This document shows, one piece after another, positions 49,472 to 60,144 of a stretch of DNA of 64,000 nucleotides. Source of the DNA: Pectobacterium polonicum (GTDB lineage Bacteria > Pseudomonadota > Gammaproteobacteria > Enterobacterales > Enterobacteriaceae); NCBI RefSeq assembly GCF_005497185.1, contig NZ_RJTN01000021.1, positions 1 through 64,000 on the forward strand, given 5' to 3'. How positions within the stretch are numbered: position 1 is the stretch's first letter; each line of letters opens with the position of its first letter. A model generated the notes under the pieces. It did no database searches and was not told the DNA's origin. It worked only from the letters and a program-made list of their open reading frames with translations. The position numbers and the translations under genes are program-made.

Positions 49472-50062
49472 ATGCTCGACCCTTCTTTTTTCAGCTACGT
49501 CACCGTGATGTCGATCACACCGGGGCCAAATAATCTGCTGCTGGCAACGTCAGGCGTCAATTTTGGCCTACGTCGAACGTTGCCAATGATGATGGGCATT
49601 TCCGTTGGCTGCGGGATACAAACGGCGCTGATGGGGGTGGCATTGGAGCTTCTGCTGAGCTGGATGAGTATGATTCGCCTGCCCCTTACCGTGCTGGGGT
49701 GCGTCTATCTGCTGTGGCTATCGTGGAAAATCGTGCGCTCATCGGCACCTGAATTACAAGGGCGAGTACAGCCGATGACCGTACTGCAAGGGACGCTATT
49801 TCAGGCGGTGAACCCGAAAGCCTGGCTGATGTCCAGCAACATCGCGCTGCTTTATGCCGCCAGCGGTGGCCTTTTCACCACCGTGGTTAGTTTTATGGCG
49901 CTAAACCTGCCCTGTATTTTAGTCTGGGCGCTGCTCGGCGATCGCATCGGTAAACATCTTCAGGAACCGTGGAAACTGAAAGCCTTCAACGGCATCATGG
50001 CGCTTTCGCTGGTGCTTACCACGTTCTGGATGCTAGTCGAAGCCATCAACGTCACGGGTTAA
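49472..50062 (+). CDS. LysE/RhtB family amino-acid exporter
   Basis: A 196-residue inner-membrane transporter with five or six predicted helices. The family signature SITPGPNNLLLATSGVNFGLRR is at residues 14-35, followed by GCVYLLWLSWKIVRS and FQAVNPKAWLMS. Probably exports an amino acid or dipeptide-like compound; substrate not predictable. Start supported by AGGATAACACC and by the family's N-terminus. Likely controlled by the divergent MocR-type gene. Confidence 0.9.
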   Translation: MLDPSFFSYVTVMSITPGPNNLLLATSGVNFGLRRTLPMMMGISVGCGIQTALMGVALELLLSWMSMIRLPLTVLGCVYLLWLSWKIVRSSAPELQGRVQPMTVLQGTLFQAVNPKAWLMSSNIALLYAASGGLFTTVVSFMALNLPCILVWALLGDRIGKHLQEPWKLKAFNGIMALSLVLTTFWMLVEAINVTG

Positions 50063-50064
50063 TC

Positions 50065-50105
50065 ACACGATTTCGGCGGGCTAATCTACCCGCCGAAGTT
50101 CGTGT
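50065..50105. terminator. Bidirectional hairpin lysE-type gene / fhuB
   Basis: TTCGGCGGG (50072-50080) pairs with CCCGCCGAA (50089-50097), with an outer ACACGA/TCGTGT extension. It stands between the two convergent stops. Confidence 0.7.
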
Positions 50106-52123
50106 TATCTCACCTGCTTGCGTAGCAGATAAACAAAGTAAGGCGCACCGATAAACGTCGCGAGCAGCCCTGCCGGAATCTGTGCAGGAAAGAGGATCAT
50201 CCGACCAAACCAGTCTGCAATCACCATCAGCGCGCCGCCAATCAGCGCAGAGCTGGCGATTTGCGGCAACACGCGGCTAAAGCCCAGCATCCGCGCCATA
50301 TGTGGTGCCATTAAGCCCACAAAGCTCATCGGCCCGACCATCATGGTTGCCATCGCGGTCAGCACCGATGCCAGCAGCAACACCAGCAGACGAACCGGTG
50401 TGACGGCTACACCAAGCGATCTGGCCGTTGTCGTACCCAGTGGCAGAATACGCAGCCAGCGCTGACACAGCGGGACAATCAACAGCAGCAGAACCGCAAT
50501 CACCGCCGTGCGTATCGCGTCAGTCGGTTCAACCGCATAGGTTGATCCCGACAGCCAGGTCAGCACGGTGCCCATACGCGGATCGCCACTGGCTAACAGC
50601 AGCGCGATCACGGTGGAGAATGCCATGCTCAGCGCGATCCCTGCCAGCAGCATACGCTGCGTGGAGAAACCACCGCGTCCAGCGATAATCACCATGACCA
50701 GCAGCGTCAACGCCGCCCCCGCACTTCCAGCGGGAAGCAGCCACACGAATGCGTTTCCGGGGATGAAGAACAACAACATAATGACGCCAAACGAAGCACC
50801 GGAGCTAATTCCCAGTACTTCAGGGCTCCCCATCGGGTTGCCTGTCAGCTTCTGGATTAGCGTTCCTGCCACCGCCAGCATCACCCCGGCCGTCAGCGCT
50901 GCCAGAACCCGAGGCCAGCGCCATGAAAGCAACTGCGCTAACACATCGCTACCGCCCCACTGCCAACCTTCTGCATCTTTCCCCAACATCAGCGCCGTGA
51001 TAACCACCATTCCCAGTAGCACGATGCCAAGCACCAGCCACGTTCCCCACAGACGGCGTTCAACCGTCGGGGCGCTGTTATTGTCGATCATCGCAGGTTG
51101 ACCGCTATTACGCAGGCGCGGCAGCAGCCACAGTAACAGCGGCGCGCCAATCAGCGCGGTCGCCGCCCCCGTCGGTACGTCAAGCCACACCCGGCTCAGC
51201 CAGATAACCCCCTGATCGGTCACACCGAGCAGCAGCGCCCCCAGCAGCGGAGCGAATAAAAGGCGGTGGAGTAACCGCCGTGCACCCAGCATTTTCGCCA
51301 GTAGCGGCGCAAACAGACCGATAAAACCGATAATGCCCGCCGCATTCACCAACTGCGCGCACAGAAAAATCCCCAACCCAAGCGCGCTCAGACGTGCCAG
51401 CGACAGCCCAAGCCCCAAATTACGTGCAACGCCGTCATCCAGCCCCAGCAGGGTTAACGGGCGAATCAACAACAGCGCCAGACAGAAACACACCGCGAGA
51501 CGCGGGAGAACAAATTGTACATTGCTCCAGTCCTGCTGGTTCAGCACGCCGCTGCTCCACAAGAATAAGCCCTGAAGCTGTTCATGATGGAAGAGCACCA
51601 GCAGTTGATTGACTGCGCTACAGTAGAAACTGAGTACCAACCCTGCCAGTATCAGCGTCACTGGCGATAACCGTTTCCCCCAGGCGACGCCAAACACTAA
51701 TGCGCCAACCATCAGTGCCCCTATCATCGCAGCAGCCTGCTGGATCACTGCGCCGCCGGGCAGCGCCCACAGCGTGACTACCGTAATGCCTAGCTGTGCA
51801 CCAGTGGCAATCCCCAGCGTTGACGGTTCGGCCAGCGGATTGCGCAAGACCTGCTGAAACAGTACGCCACACAACCCTAATCCTGCGCCAATCAGCGGTG
51901 CCAACACCATGCGCGGTAACAGGCTGTAGTGGAACAGAAGCTGCGGCATATTGTTCAACGTGGGCTGAGTCAGCGCCTGAAACCACTGCGACACAGGCAA
52001 TTGTTGCTGCAAATTGTAGCTGCCCACGCCCAGCATCACGAACAGCAGAAAACCGATTAAAACAATGGGAAGTACCAACGGGTGCACAGCACGTTTGTGC
52101 GCGACAGACAGAGAATTAGGCAT
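50105..52123 (-). CDS. fhuB: Fe(3+)-hydroxamate ABC transporter permease FhuB
   Basis: A 672-residue permease made of two fused BtuC-like halves (about 1-335 and 350-672), each with around ten membrane spans, as in E. coli FhuB (660). Each half has its own Fec-type segment, for example GLGLCGVLFQQVLRNPLAEPSTLGI and GTLIQKLTGNPMGSPEVLGIS. It moves ferric hydroxamates into the cytoplasm with FhuC and FhuD. The start overlaps fhuD by 8 bp. Confidence 0.97.
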   Translation of the reverse strand: MPNSLSVAHKRAVHPLVLPIVLIGFLLFVMLGVGSYNLQQQLPVSQWFQALTQPTLNNMPQLLFHYSLLPRMVLAPLIGAGLGLCGVLFQQVLRNPLAEPSTLGIATGAQLGITVVTLWALPGGAVIQQAAAMIGALMVGALVFGVAWGKRLSPVTLILAGLVLSFYCSAVNQLLVLFHHEQLQGLFLWSSGVLNQQDWSNVQFVLPRLAVCFCLALLLIRPLTLLGLDDGVARNLGLGLSLARLSALGLGIFLCAQLVNAAGIIGFIGLFAPLLAKMLGARRLLHRLLFAPLLGALLLGVTDQGVIWLSRVWLDVPTGAATALIGAPLLLWLLPRLRNSGQPAMIDNNSAPTVERRLWGTWLVLGIVLLGMVVITALMLGKDAEGWQWGGSDVLAQLLSWRWPRVLAALTAGVMLAVAGTLIQKLTGNPMGSPEVLGISSGASFGVIMLLFFIPGNAFVWLLPAGSAGAALTLLVMVIIAGRGGFSTQRMLLAGIALSMAFSTVIALLLASGDPRMGTVLTWLSGSTYAVEPTDAIRTAVIAVLLLLIVPLCQRWLRILPLGTTTARSLGVAVTPVRLLVLLLASVLTAMATMMVGPMSFVGLMAPHMARMLGFSRVLPQIASSALIGGALMVIADWFGRMILFPAQIPAGLLATFIGAPYFVYLLRKQVR

Positions 52124-53042
52124 GCTTTCTCGCCTCCAATGCCTGATTCAATACGCGGCAGAAGCGCATCGCCGAGAGCGTTCCGCCATACAGCCAAACG
52201 GCAGGCACGCGCTGTAAACGCTGGTTACGCATAAATGGCATGGCCTGCCAGAGCGGGTTATTATCAAGCTGTGCGCTGATGGCGCTATCGCCATGTTCGA
52301 AGCAGAGCACGTTGGCATCACCGATTTCCGCCAGACTTTCAATCCCCACAATCGTACTGCCCCAAAAACTGGTTTCACCACGCCAGGCATTCTCTATCCC
52401 GACGTGATCCATCACTTCCTGAAACAGGCTGTTCTTGCCAATTACCAGCACGTGGCGGCTATCGACCAGCGTGATGAGCAGCAGAGGCCGCTCGGTACAC
52501 GGCTGAAGCGTAATCTTTTCCTGTTGGATAAACTGCGCCAACTCCGTCAGATGCCGTTCTCCGGCCGCTTTCATATTGAGCGCATCGGCCAGTTTCATTA
52601 CTGATGCCTGTGCCGACGCCAGCGGTTTTCCCTGTTCGTTGCTGAAGCCAAAGCCCAGCAGCGGAGAAATACGGGACATTTTCGCGACCGAAGGGCCGTA
52701 ACCTTCAGAGTAAAGAATCAGGGACGGGCGAATCTGCGTCAGCAATTCAAGGTTAGGCTCGGTACGCAGCCCCACATCAATCACCGACTCAGGCAGTGCT
52801 GGCTCTTTCACCCACAGGTTATAGTTATGCTTATCGGCAATCGCGAAGGGGGTGATGCCTAACGCCAGAAGCAGTTCAACGGGCAACCATTCCAGCGCCA
52901 CAATGCGGTTCAAATCAGGACGTGAAGCGGTGGCTCCCCTACTCGCCGCCGAATAAACCAGCGGAGACAGCAGCAGCGCCGTCAGCAAACGACGACGTAG
53001 CGGGTCAGGAGAACGCGGGGAAGAAAAAAATTCAGGCATCAT
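52116..53042 (-). CDS. fhuD: Fe(3+)-hydroxamate-binding periplasmic protein FhuD
   Basis: A 308-residue class III binding protein. I choose 53042 because the frame upstream overlaps fhuC and is not conserved. The N-terminus (RRRLLTALLLSPLVYSAASRGATA) looks like a signal peptide with an RRR motif, possibly Tat-type. Core matches FhuD: IVALEWLPVELLLALGITPFAIAD, GLRTEPNLELL, SPLLGFGFSNEQGKPL. It starts 16 bp after the fhuC stop; a second ATG follows at 53039. Confidence 0.94.
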   Translation of the reverse strand: MMPEFFSSPRSPDPLRRRLLTALLLSPLVYSAASRGATASRPDLNRIVALEWLPVELLLALGITPFAIADKHNYNLWVKEPALPESVIDVGLRTEPNLELLTQIRPSLILYSEGYGPSVAKMSRISPLLGFGFSNEQGKPLASAQASVMKLADALNMKAAGERHLTELAQFIQQEKITLQPCTERPLLLITLVDSRHVLVIGKNSLFQEVMDHVGIENAWRGETSFWGSTIVGIESLAEIGDANVLCFEHGDSAISAQLDNNPLWQAMPFMRNQRLQRVPAVWLYGGTLSAMRFCRVLNQALEARKHA

Positions 53043-53058
53043 GAGCAGGTAAACCGAG

Positions 53059-53856
53059 TTAACAAACGAAGCTGACCGGCGCGCCACCCGCCGGATGAGG
53101 CAGAATGCCCATGGGAATGCCGTAGATATTTTCCAGCACGTCCCCTTGCATCAGCGCGACAGGTTCACCCTGCGCAATCATTTTGCCACCGCGCAACGCC
53201 ACCAGATGATCGCAGTAGCGCGCAGCCATGTTGATATCATGCAGCACTGCAATCACGGTGATGCCGCGCTCGCGGCTCATACGCTGAATCAGCGCCAGCA
53301 CCTCAACCTGATGCGCAATGTCCAGTGCCGAAGTCGGTTCATCCAACAGCAGGCAGCGGCTATCCTGTGCCACCGTCATCGCCAGCCAGGCTCGCTGCCG
53401 TTCGCCGCCGGACAGGCTATCCACCAGACGGTTAGCAAATGGCTTTAGCCCAACGAGCGTGATGGCTTCTTCGACCTTTTCCCGATCGGCGCTGCCGAAA
53501 CGGCCTAATGCGCCATGCCACGGGTAGCGCCCCACGGCAACCAGCTCACGCACGGTCATCCCTTCGGCAGCAGGAAGCTGCTGCGGTAAATAGGCAACCT
53601 GACGGGCGAACAATTTGCTGTCCCAGCTTCCGATCGCCTGTTCACCCAACAATGCGGTTCCGCTGCTGGCGGACTGATGGCGACCCAGAATTTTCAGCAA
53701 TGTCGATTTGCCTGAGCCATTGTGCCCGATCAGCCCACACACTTTCCCCACGGGAAACGTGATCGATAACGGATGTAGCAGCGTGCGCCCGGCGACGGAA
53801 AAACTCACGTCGTCCAGTCTGAAGGGGGTATCAGGCAGTACAGTTTGATTTTGCAT
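53059..53856 (-). CDS. fhuC: Fe(3+)-hydroxamate import ATP-binding protein FhuC
   Basis: A 265-residue ATPase, the E. coli length when started at 53856 (MQNQTVLPDT). Walker A GHNGSGKST, signature LSGGERQR, Walker B LLLDEPTSALD and the His switch AVLHDINMAA are intact. The C-terminus IYGIPMGILPHPAGGAPVSF is FhuC-specific. First gene of fhuCDB; a Fur box lies 83 bp upstream. The frame opens further to 53922, which is an alternative start. Confidence 0.96.
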   Translation of the reverse strand: MQNQTVLPDTPFRLDDVSFSVAGRTLLHPLSITFPVGKVCGLIGHNGSGKSTLLKILGRHQSASSGTALLGEQAIGSWDSKLFARQVAYLPQQLPAAEGMTVRELVAVGRYPWHGALGRFGSADREKVEEAITLVGLKPFANRLVDSLSGGERQRAWLAMTVAQDSRCLLLDEPTSALDIAHQVEVLALIQRMSRERGITVIAVLHDINMAARYCDHLVALRGGKMIAQGEPVALMQGDVLENIYGIPMGILPHPAGGAPVSFVC

Positions 53857-54461
53857 AGCGCTTTTGGTTGTTAATGTCACCGAAGGAAAGGGGTGAGCAG
53901 AATTCACTATTCCCATAATCATCAGTCTAAAAGAGAACGATAATGATTACGATAAAGGCAGCATGATAGGCGCAACGGAATGCCAATCGCAAGACTTTTA
54001 CCTGTCAGCGTTAGAGTGCTCCGGCAGGAAAAGTGGTATCTGACAGGGCGTGGTGATCGTCCCAAAATAGCAGGGGCAACAAATGCCCCCAGATTAACTC
54101 AGCCTCTTAGTCACATTTTTATGCCACTGTTGAGGCGGTTTCGTGCGCGATAATACCGTCATTTTCATGCTACCTCGTAGCACGCGCCCGACACGGGGCG
54201 GCTTAAGCGCCGCTCGCCCCGTGACCCCGAGGCTTTTGGCGGAAATTATGCCGCTGACGCGGTTCCTTCGTCGGTATCAGGCTTAACAGACCGCTTGCGA
54301 CACGTTCCCGACGTGGCGCAAGCTTTCGCCGCGTCCATGCGGCTCATCCTAAGCCTGCTATCTCCTCAGCATAATTTTTTACGCCGGATAACGACAAAAC
54401 CCGTGATACCCCTGTCTTTGTCTATAAGAGACAATAGATTAGCCGGGGTAGTGATAAGCAT
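53857..54461. other. Intergenic region fhuC / mrcB with GC-rich hairpin array
   Basis: A 605-bp gap with no believable gene. In E. coli, fhuA lies here; there is no trace of it. Besides the Fur box, 54181-54345 is GC-rich and full of dyads: CACGGGGCG/CGCCCCGTG (54192-54223), GCTTGCG-A-CACGT/ACGTG-G-CGCAAGC (54293-54323) and GCCGC/GCGGC (54328-54343). CACGNNCCCGAC recurs at 54181 and 54301, suggesting a 120-bp degenerate repeat. Confidence 0.6.
53939..53957. promoter_or_regulatory. Fur box upstream of fhuCDB
   Basis: GATAATGATTACGATAAAG resembles the Fur consensus GATAATGATAATCATTATC, with the left half perfect. It is placed where an iron-repressed promoter for fhuC should be. Confidence 0.75.
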
Positions 54462-56939
54462 TTATTGCCCAAACATTTGTTTGATCCAGTCAGCGACGCC
54501 TTCTCCGTTTTGCTGGTCCTGCTGCGCTGAAGGCTGTGGCTGGCTCGCCTGACACAACGCCTGCGGATTATCCGTCCAAATTGGCAATACGCGCCCGGCG
54601 CTGCTGCCGTTGCAGATAAAGTTACCACTGGCATCTACCGTCATGGTCGTAATGCCTTCCGGTGGCGTCAGCATCAACGGCAGCGGCGTTTGGTTCTCCA
54701 GGTAGCGACGATAAATCGTCAGCGCACCGTTCGCCCCAGTCAGCTTGGCCGGGCCGTTGTTATCGCGCCCTACCCAGCTAATCGCCACTTCTTTACCGTC
54801 GATCCCAGCAAACCAGCTGTCACGCAGGTCGTTAGTCGTACCGGTTTTCGCTGCCAGATGATAATTCGGGAATTTCACCGCCAGCGAGCGCGACGTACCG
54901 CGTTCAACAACCTGCTGCATGCCATACAGCGTCAGATAGGCTGCCTGCGCCGGAACCGCGCGTTCCGCCTGCGGGAAGCTCTGATACAGCACCGTACCGT
55001 CTTCCGCAATCACCGAACGCAGTGAGGAAAGTGGAGCGCGGTTGCCGCCGCTGGCGATCGTCTGGTATTCCTGCGCCACTTCCATCGGCGTTAAACTGAT
55101 TGCCCCCAGCAGCATCGCTGGCACAGGCTGAATCACGTTTTCGGGAATACCTAAACGCTTCAACGTTGCCGTGACCTGATCCAGCCCTACGGCCATCCCC
55201 AAATTGACGGTCGGGACGTTCAGCGAGTTTGCCAACGCATCGACTAACATGACGCGGCCCCGGAATTCACGATCGTAGTTCTTCGGCTGCCACAGCTGTC
55301 CGTTAGGCTGCTTGAGCGACAGCGGCTCATCCGCCAGCAGAGTATTCAAACGATAGGTATCTGGCTGGCTCAATGCCGTCAGGTAAGTCGGTGGTTTCGC
55401 CAGCGATCCGACAGGACGACGCGCCTGTAGCGCACGGTTAAACCCGGCATACTGCGTTTGAGCACCGCCAACCATCGCGCGGACTTCGCCACTGAAACGA
55501 TCGACAATCACCATCGCCGCTTCCAGATCGCTGACGTTACGTCCTGCACGCAGTGCCGGAACCCCGACTTCTACCGCTTTTTCCGCTGCATCCTGCGAGA
55601 CAGGATCGAGCGTGGTAAAGACCTTCACGCCAGAGAGATCGTTAACCTTGTCGCCAAGCCGCTGTTGCAGTTCCTGACGCACCATCTGCATAAACGCCGG
55701 CTGGGGGCTGATAACACCGCCTTTCGGCTGCACGCCCAGCGGACGCGCGCTCAGCATGTTGTACAGATCGGCATCAATAACCTGCTGATTCTGCAACAGT
55801 CGCAGCACCAGATTGCGTCGCTCTAACGTAATATCAGGGTTACGCCACGGGTTATACAGCGACGCCCCTTTCACCATCCCCACCAGCAGCGCTTGCTGAT
55901 CGAGACTCAGTTCATTCACCGGACGACCAAAGTAATACAGGCTGGCAAGTGGGAAGCCGCGAATCTGATCGTTACCGCTCTGACCGAGGTACACCTCGTT
56001 AAGATACAGCTCAAGGATGCGATCCTTGCTGTAGCGATAATCCATGATCAGCGCCATATAGGCTTCGTTGGCTTTACGCCACAGCGAACGTTCGTTGGTC
56101 AGGAACAGGTTCTTCACTAACTGCTGCGTCAGCGTACTCCCGCCCTGCACTGCGCGTCCTGCTGTGATGTTGGCTAAAAACGCACGACCAATCGAGTACA
56201 GACTGATGCCATCGTGTTCATAAAAATGGCGGTCTTCGGTCGCAACCAGCGTATCCACTAATAGATCGGGGAAACCGGCACGCGGCACAAACAGGCGCTG
56301 CTCGCCATTCGGCGACTGCATCATGGTGATCAGTTTCGGATCGAGACGGAAGAAGCCAAAATTACGCTGGTTATCCAGATTCTGGATCTGTGACAAACGA
56401 TCGTTGGCAAACGTCAGGCGCGCCTGAATTTGCCCTTCTTTCCCATCGGGGAAATCAAACGGGCGGCGCAGCATATCGATGCTGTTACCACGCACGCTGA
56501 ATTCGCCCGGTCGGGTAATGCGGCTCACCTGACGGTATTGCATACCTTCCAGCAGGCTAATCATCTCTTTCTGACTATAGGCCATACCGGGCTCAAGGTT
56601 GACCATGCGGCCATAGACGGCGGCGGGCAACTGCCAGACTTTGCCTTCAATACGGCTGCGAATCTGGCTGTCGAGGTATACACCGTAGATCGCCATTGCC
56701 ACGGCAAAGATCAGGAATAGCTTGATAGCCAGCCCCAGCCAGCGCCGTCTTCTCTGCGATTTCCGCGTCATGGCGTCATCGCCGTCATAATCATCATCGT
56801 CGTCATAGTCGTCCTGATAATCGTCATAGTCATCATCATAGTCGTCATCCCTACGACGTCGTATAGCCTGCTTACGTTCAGGCTTACGTTTTGGCGTTTT
56901 CCCTTTGCGTCCGATAGGTTCGCGGTCATCCCGAGACAT
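54462..56939 (-). CDS. mrcB: Penicillin-binding protein 1B
   Basis: An 825-residue bifunctional peptidoglycan synthase. An acidic/basic cytoplasmic tail with DDD and DDYD repeats (about 28-55) precedes one membrane span (about 70-90), the UvrB-like UB2H domain, the glycosyltransferase (catalytic Glu in [14 protein letters not shown]) and the transpeptidase (Ser in [13 protein letters not shown] in AAKTGTTND). A Gln/Ser-rich C-terminal tail is usual. E. coli PBP1b is 844 residues. In E. coli it is activated by LpoB, not present here. Confidence 0.97.
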   Translation of the reverse strand: MSRDDREPIGRKGKTPKRKPERKQAIRRRRDDDYDDDYDDYQDDYDDDDDYDGDDAMTRKSQRRRRWLGLAIKLFLIFAVAMAIYGVYLDSQIRSRIEGKVWQLPAAVYGRMVNLEPGMAYSQKEMISLLEGMQYRQVSRITRPGEFSVRGNSIDMLRRPFDFPDGKEGQIQARLTFANDRLSQIQNLDNQRNFGFFRLDPKLITMMQSPNGEQRLFVPRAGFPDLLVDTLVATEDRHFYEHDGISLYSIGRAFLANITAGRAVQGGSTLTQQLVKNLFLTNERSLWRKANEAYMALIMDYRYSKDRILELYLNEVYLGQSGNDQIRGFPLASLYYFGRPVNELSLDQQALLVGMVKGASLYNPWRNPDITLERRNLVLRLLQNQQVIDADLYNMLSARPLGVQPKGGVISPQPAFMQMVRQELQQRLGDKVNDLSGVKVFTTLDPVSQDAAEKAVEVGVPALRAGRNVSDLEAAMVIVDRFSGEVRAMVGGAQTQYAGFNRALQARRPVGSLAKPPTYLTALSQPDTYRLNTLLADEPLSLKQPNGQLWQPKNYDREFRGRVMLVDALANSLNVPTVNLGMAVGLDQVTATLKRLGIPENVIQPVPAMLLGAISLTPMEVAQEYQTIASGGNRAPLSSLRSVIAEDGTVLYQSFPQAERAVPAQAAYLTLYGMQQVVERGTSRSLAVKFPNYHLAAKTGTTNDLRDSWFAGIDGKEVAISWVGRDNNGPAKLTGANGALTIYRRYLENQTPLPLMLTPPEGITTMTVDASGNFICNGSSAGRVLPIWTDNPQALCQASQPQPSAQQDQQNGEGVADWIKQMFGQ

Positions 56940-57041
56940 TACAATAACTTCTCCATCAGGTTGTTCACGGCTATCCGCTCTGCGCTCAAGCCGCCTACTC
57001 TGTTTCCAGCCCCCTTTTTGGGAAAGCGGAAACGTCTGAAA

Positions 57042-59492
57042 TTAGTGATTCTGATATTTCTTGGTACGTCTCGTCGGAGCCGTATTTGCCGGATCGTCCG
57101 GCCAGACATGCTTGGGGTAACGCCCCTTCATCTCTTTTTGCACGTCGCGGTAGGTGCCTTGCCAGAATGCCGCTAAATCGCGCGTAATCTGTAGTGGACG
57201 CTGTGCGGGTGATAAAAGTTCCAGCACCAACGCCACACGCCCTTCCGCCAGCAGCGGGCTCTGCTGCTCGCCGAACATTTCCTGCATCCGTACCGACAGT
57301 ACCGGTGGCTTATCGTCATAATAGGCGATGGGCAAACGGCTACCGCCAGGCGCTGTGTAATGCGTGGGCAACGCGCTATCCAGCCGCTGACGCAGCGACC
57401 AGTCCAAAAGCCGCAGCAGCGCGTCGCTCAAATTAATCTGGTGCAGTGTCCGTAAATCGTGCACGCCAGGCAGTGACGGCTGTAACCAACTTTCCAACGT
57501 TGCCAGCAGTCTGTCATCATCCACTCGCGGCCAGTCAACCTCAGGCAACCACTGACACGCGCACTGTAAGCGAGCACGTAACTGCAACGCCGCAGCGTCC
57601 CAATTCAATGCGTTGAGCCCCTGCTCCCGAATCCAGGATAGCATCGCCTGCTGTAATGCCTCATCGGAAGGCTTATTCAACGGGCGCGTTCGCAGAGTCA
57701 GGCAACCTATCTGGTCGCGCTGGCTGGCGCGCAGAGTACCCTTTTCTTCGTCCCAGTGCACCACGTTACGCTCATTTATTAATCCAGGTAACCGCCGCTC
57801 CAGCCGTTCAATATCCAGCGGCAACGCCAATAAAATCCGCGCGTCGGCACTCTGGTTATTTTGTAATAGCGCAGGGGCCAGCAGCCATTCGTTACCTGAC
57901 AACGCTTCATCAGCCGACATCATCGCGCCGCTACCGTTAGCGAGCTGGTAGCGCCCATCCTGACTGCGCCGCCGGGCGATACGATCAGGGAAAGCCAGTG
58001 CCAGCAGCCAGTCGGCTTCGCCGCCGTCAATATGTCCCGAGGTCGTCGATAAACGGCGAGTCAGCTGTTTTGCACGCCGCAACCAATGGGGGAGCGGGCG
58101 ATGCAGCCAGTCAGCCAGATTGATCGACCCGCTACGCGGTGGCTCTTCGAGTATCGCCGCCAGACACCCTGCGGTAGCCAACACATCGGGACCTTGCTGT
58201 GACGCGGCATACAGCATGGTTGCCAAACGAGCATCGCTGCCTAACGCAGCGATCTTGCGCCCCTCAGTAGTCAACCTATCCTGCTCATCAGTAATATCAA
58301 GCTGGCGCAGCAGTTGGCGCGCAGCATAAAGCGCAGGAGCGGGTGGCAAATCCAACCAGGTTAACTGCGCCACATCGGTACAACCCCACTGTAATAAATC
58401 CAGCCAGACGCTGCTTAAATCACTATTCAGGATCTCGGCTTCACTTTGCGCCGCCGCGCGTTCTGCCTGTTCACGAGCACACAAATGCCAGCAAATACCC
58501 GGACTTAAGCGTCCGGCACGTCCGGCGCGTTGTACCATCGACGCCTGACTGATGCGCTGTGTTACCAGCCGAGTGACGCCGCTTTTCACATCAAAGCTGG
58601 CTACGCGCTCAAGGCCACTGTCCACCACCAGCCGGATACCTTCAATTGTCAGACTGGTTTCAGCGATATTGGTGGCTAACACGACCTTACGACGGCCTGG
58701 TTCCGCAGGCAGAATGGCCTTTTGCTGTTCCGCCAGCGTCAACGCGCCATATAAAGGACAGAGATCCGTCTCGTTCGACACGCTATTTTCCAGCAGCAAC
58801 TGCACGCGGCGGATCTCCGCGACACCAGGCAAAAACAGCAGCAGAGAGCCGTCCTCTTCACTGAGCAAACGCCTCACCTGTCGCGCAACCCCCTCTTCTA
58901 AACGTTCCTGACTATTTAGCGGTGCATAACACCGCTCTACCGGATAACTACGGCCTTCGGAAACCACGCAGACGGCTTCCGGCAACAGCGCTGACAGCCG
59001 CGCATTGTCGAGCGTGGCGGACATAATCAGTAGCGTTAAATCGTCACGCAGCCCCTGTTGCACATCCAGCAGCAGCGCCAATGCCAAATCGGCCTGCACG
59101 CTACGCTCATGGAATTCATCAAGGATGATTAGCGCTACACCTTGCAGCTCCGCATCCTGTTGCAGCAAACGGGTTAGCATGCCTTCGGTGACAACTTCCA
59201 GCTTCGTTGCGCTACTCACGCAGGTTTCCGAGCGCATCCGATAACCGATGGTTTGCCCTGGCTCTTCACCTAGCTGCTGTGCCAACCGCCAGGCAACACT
59301 CTTCGCCGCCAGACGGCGTGGCTCTAGCATGATGATGCGTCCGTTCACGTTGCCCTGTTGCAGTAATTGCAACGGCAGCCAGGTTGATTTCCCCGCTCCT
59401 GTTGGGGCATTGAGCAACACCTGAGGAGCAGTATGTAGCGCTGTTATCACATCATCCAGCACGGCGCTGACGGGCGGTAAAATCACAGACAT
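57042..59492 (-). CDS. hrpB: ATP-dependent RNA helicase HrpB
   Basis: An 816-residue DExH-box helicase. Walker A NAPTGAGKST (about 28-37), DEFH motif in ILDEFHERS, SAT in IMSATLDN, motif V ATNIAETSLTIEG and motif VI QRAGRAGRLSPG are intact. The C-terminal HrpB-specific domain ends in basic PTRRTKKYQNH. E. coli HrpB is 809 residues with no firm cellular role. Confidence 0.95.
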   Translation of the reverse strand: MSVILPPVSAVLDDVITALHTAPQVLLNAPTGAGKSTWLPLQLLQQGNVNGRIIMLEPRRLAAKSVAWRLAQQLGEEPGQTIGYRMRSETCVSSATKLEVVTEGMLTRLLQQDAELQGVALIILDEFHERSVQADLALALLLDVQQGLRDDLTLLIMSATLDNARLSALLPEAVCVVSEGRSYPVERCYAPLNSQERLEEGVARQVRRLLSEEDGSLLLFLPGVAEIRRVQLLLENSVSNETDLCPLYGALTLAEQQKAILPAEPGRRKVVLATNIAETSLTIEGIRLVVDSGLERVASFDVKSGVTRLVTQRISQASMVQRAGRAGRLSPGICWHLCAREQAERAAAQSEAEILNSDLSSVWLDLLQWGCTDVAQLTWLDLPPAPALYAARQLLRQLDITDEQDRLTTEGRKIAALGSDARLATMLYAASQQGPDVLATAGCLAAILEEPPRSGSINLADWLHRPLPHWLRRAKQLTRRLSTTSGHIDGGEADWLLALAFPDRIARRRSQDGRYQLANGSGAMMSADEALSGNEWLLAPALLQNNQSADARILLALPLDIERLERRLPGLINERNVVHWDEEKGTLRASQRDQIGCLTLRTRPLNKPSDEALQQAMLSWIREQGLNALNWDAAALQLRARLQCACQWLPEVDWPRVDDDRLLATLESWLQPSLPGVHDLRTLHQINLSDALLRLLDWSLRQRLDSALPTHYTAPGGSRLPIAYYDDKPPVLSVRMQEMFGEQQSPLLAEGRVALVLELLSPAQRPLQITRDLAAFWQGTYRDVQKEMKGRYPKHVWPDDPANTAPTRRTKKYQNH

Positions 59493-59579
59493 CTCCGTAT
59501 AAGGTTAACTTTCAGCGGCGAGCATTGTAGCATCTGGATGAATGTCGCATCGGATGGAATCAGAACAAGAGAGAGCACC

Positions 59580-60110
59580 ATGCCAGCCCCCCGCCGCCTG
59601 TTTTTTGCCTTATCACTGCCGGAAACCACACAGCAAGCGATTATCCGCTGGCGTGCCGAACACTTTCCTTTGGACGCAGGCCGTCCGATCGCCGCAGCCA
59701 ATCTCCATCTAACGCTGGCGTTTTTAGGCGATGTGAGTGAGCAAAAGGCGCAGGTCTTACAGGCATTAGCAGGTCGAATCCGCCAGCCCGCGTTTACCCT
59801 CACGCTAAATGACGCTGGACATTGGCCGCGTCCCGGCGTGGTCTGGCTGGGCTGCCGTCGTGCACCGCGCGGGCTGTTACAGTTGGCGGAACTGCTGCGT
59901 TCTCAGGCCGCGCGCAACGGCTGCTATCAAACGGCCTTGCCGTTTCATCCGCACATTACGCTATTACGTGGCGCAACTCGCCCCGTGGCAATTCCCCCCG
60001 CCACCTTTAGCTGGCAGGTCGACATGACGCACTTTTCACTTTACGAGTCATTATTCGATAATGGCAAAACCCGCTATCAGCAGTTGGAAAGCTGGTCATT
60101 TATTAAATAA
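59580..60110 (+). CDS. thpR: RNA 2',3'-cyclic phosphodiesterase
   Basis: A 176-residue 2H phosphoesterase (LigT). Two HxT motifs are present: HLTLAFLGD and HPHITLLRG. I start at 59580 (MPAPRRLFFALSLP) with GAGAGAG upstream; a longer frame from 59538 adds 14 non-conserved residues. It is divergent from hrpB and 34 bp before sfsA, as in E. coli. Confidence 0.95.
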   Translation: MPAPRRLFFALSLPETTQQAIIRWRAEHFPLDAGRPIAAANLHLTLAFLGDVSEQKAQVLQALAGRIRQPAFTLTLNDAGHWPRPGVVWLGCRRAPRGLLQLAELLRSQAARNGCYQTALPFHPHITLLRGATRPVAIPPATFSWQVDMTHFSLYESLFDNGKTRYQQLESWSFIK

Positions 60111-60144
60111 GTAGTCGAGTGGATAAACAAAAAACAGGATACGC

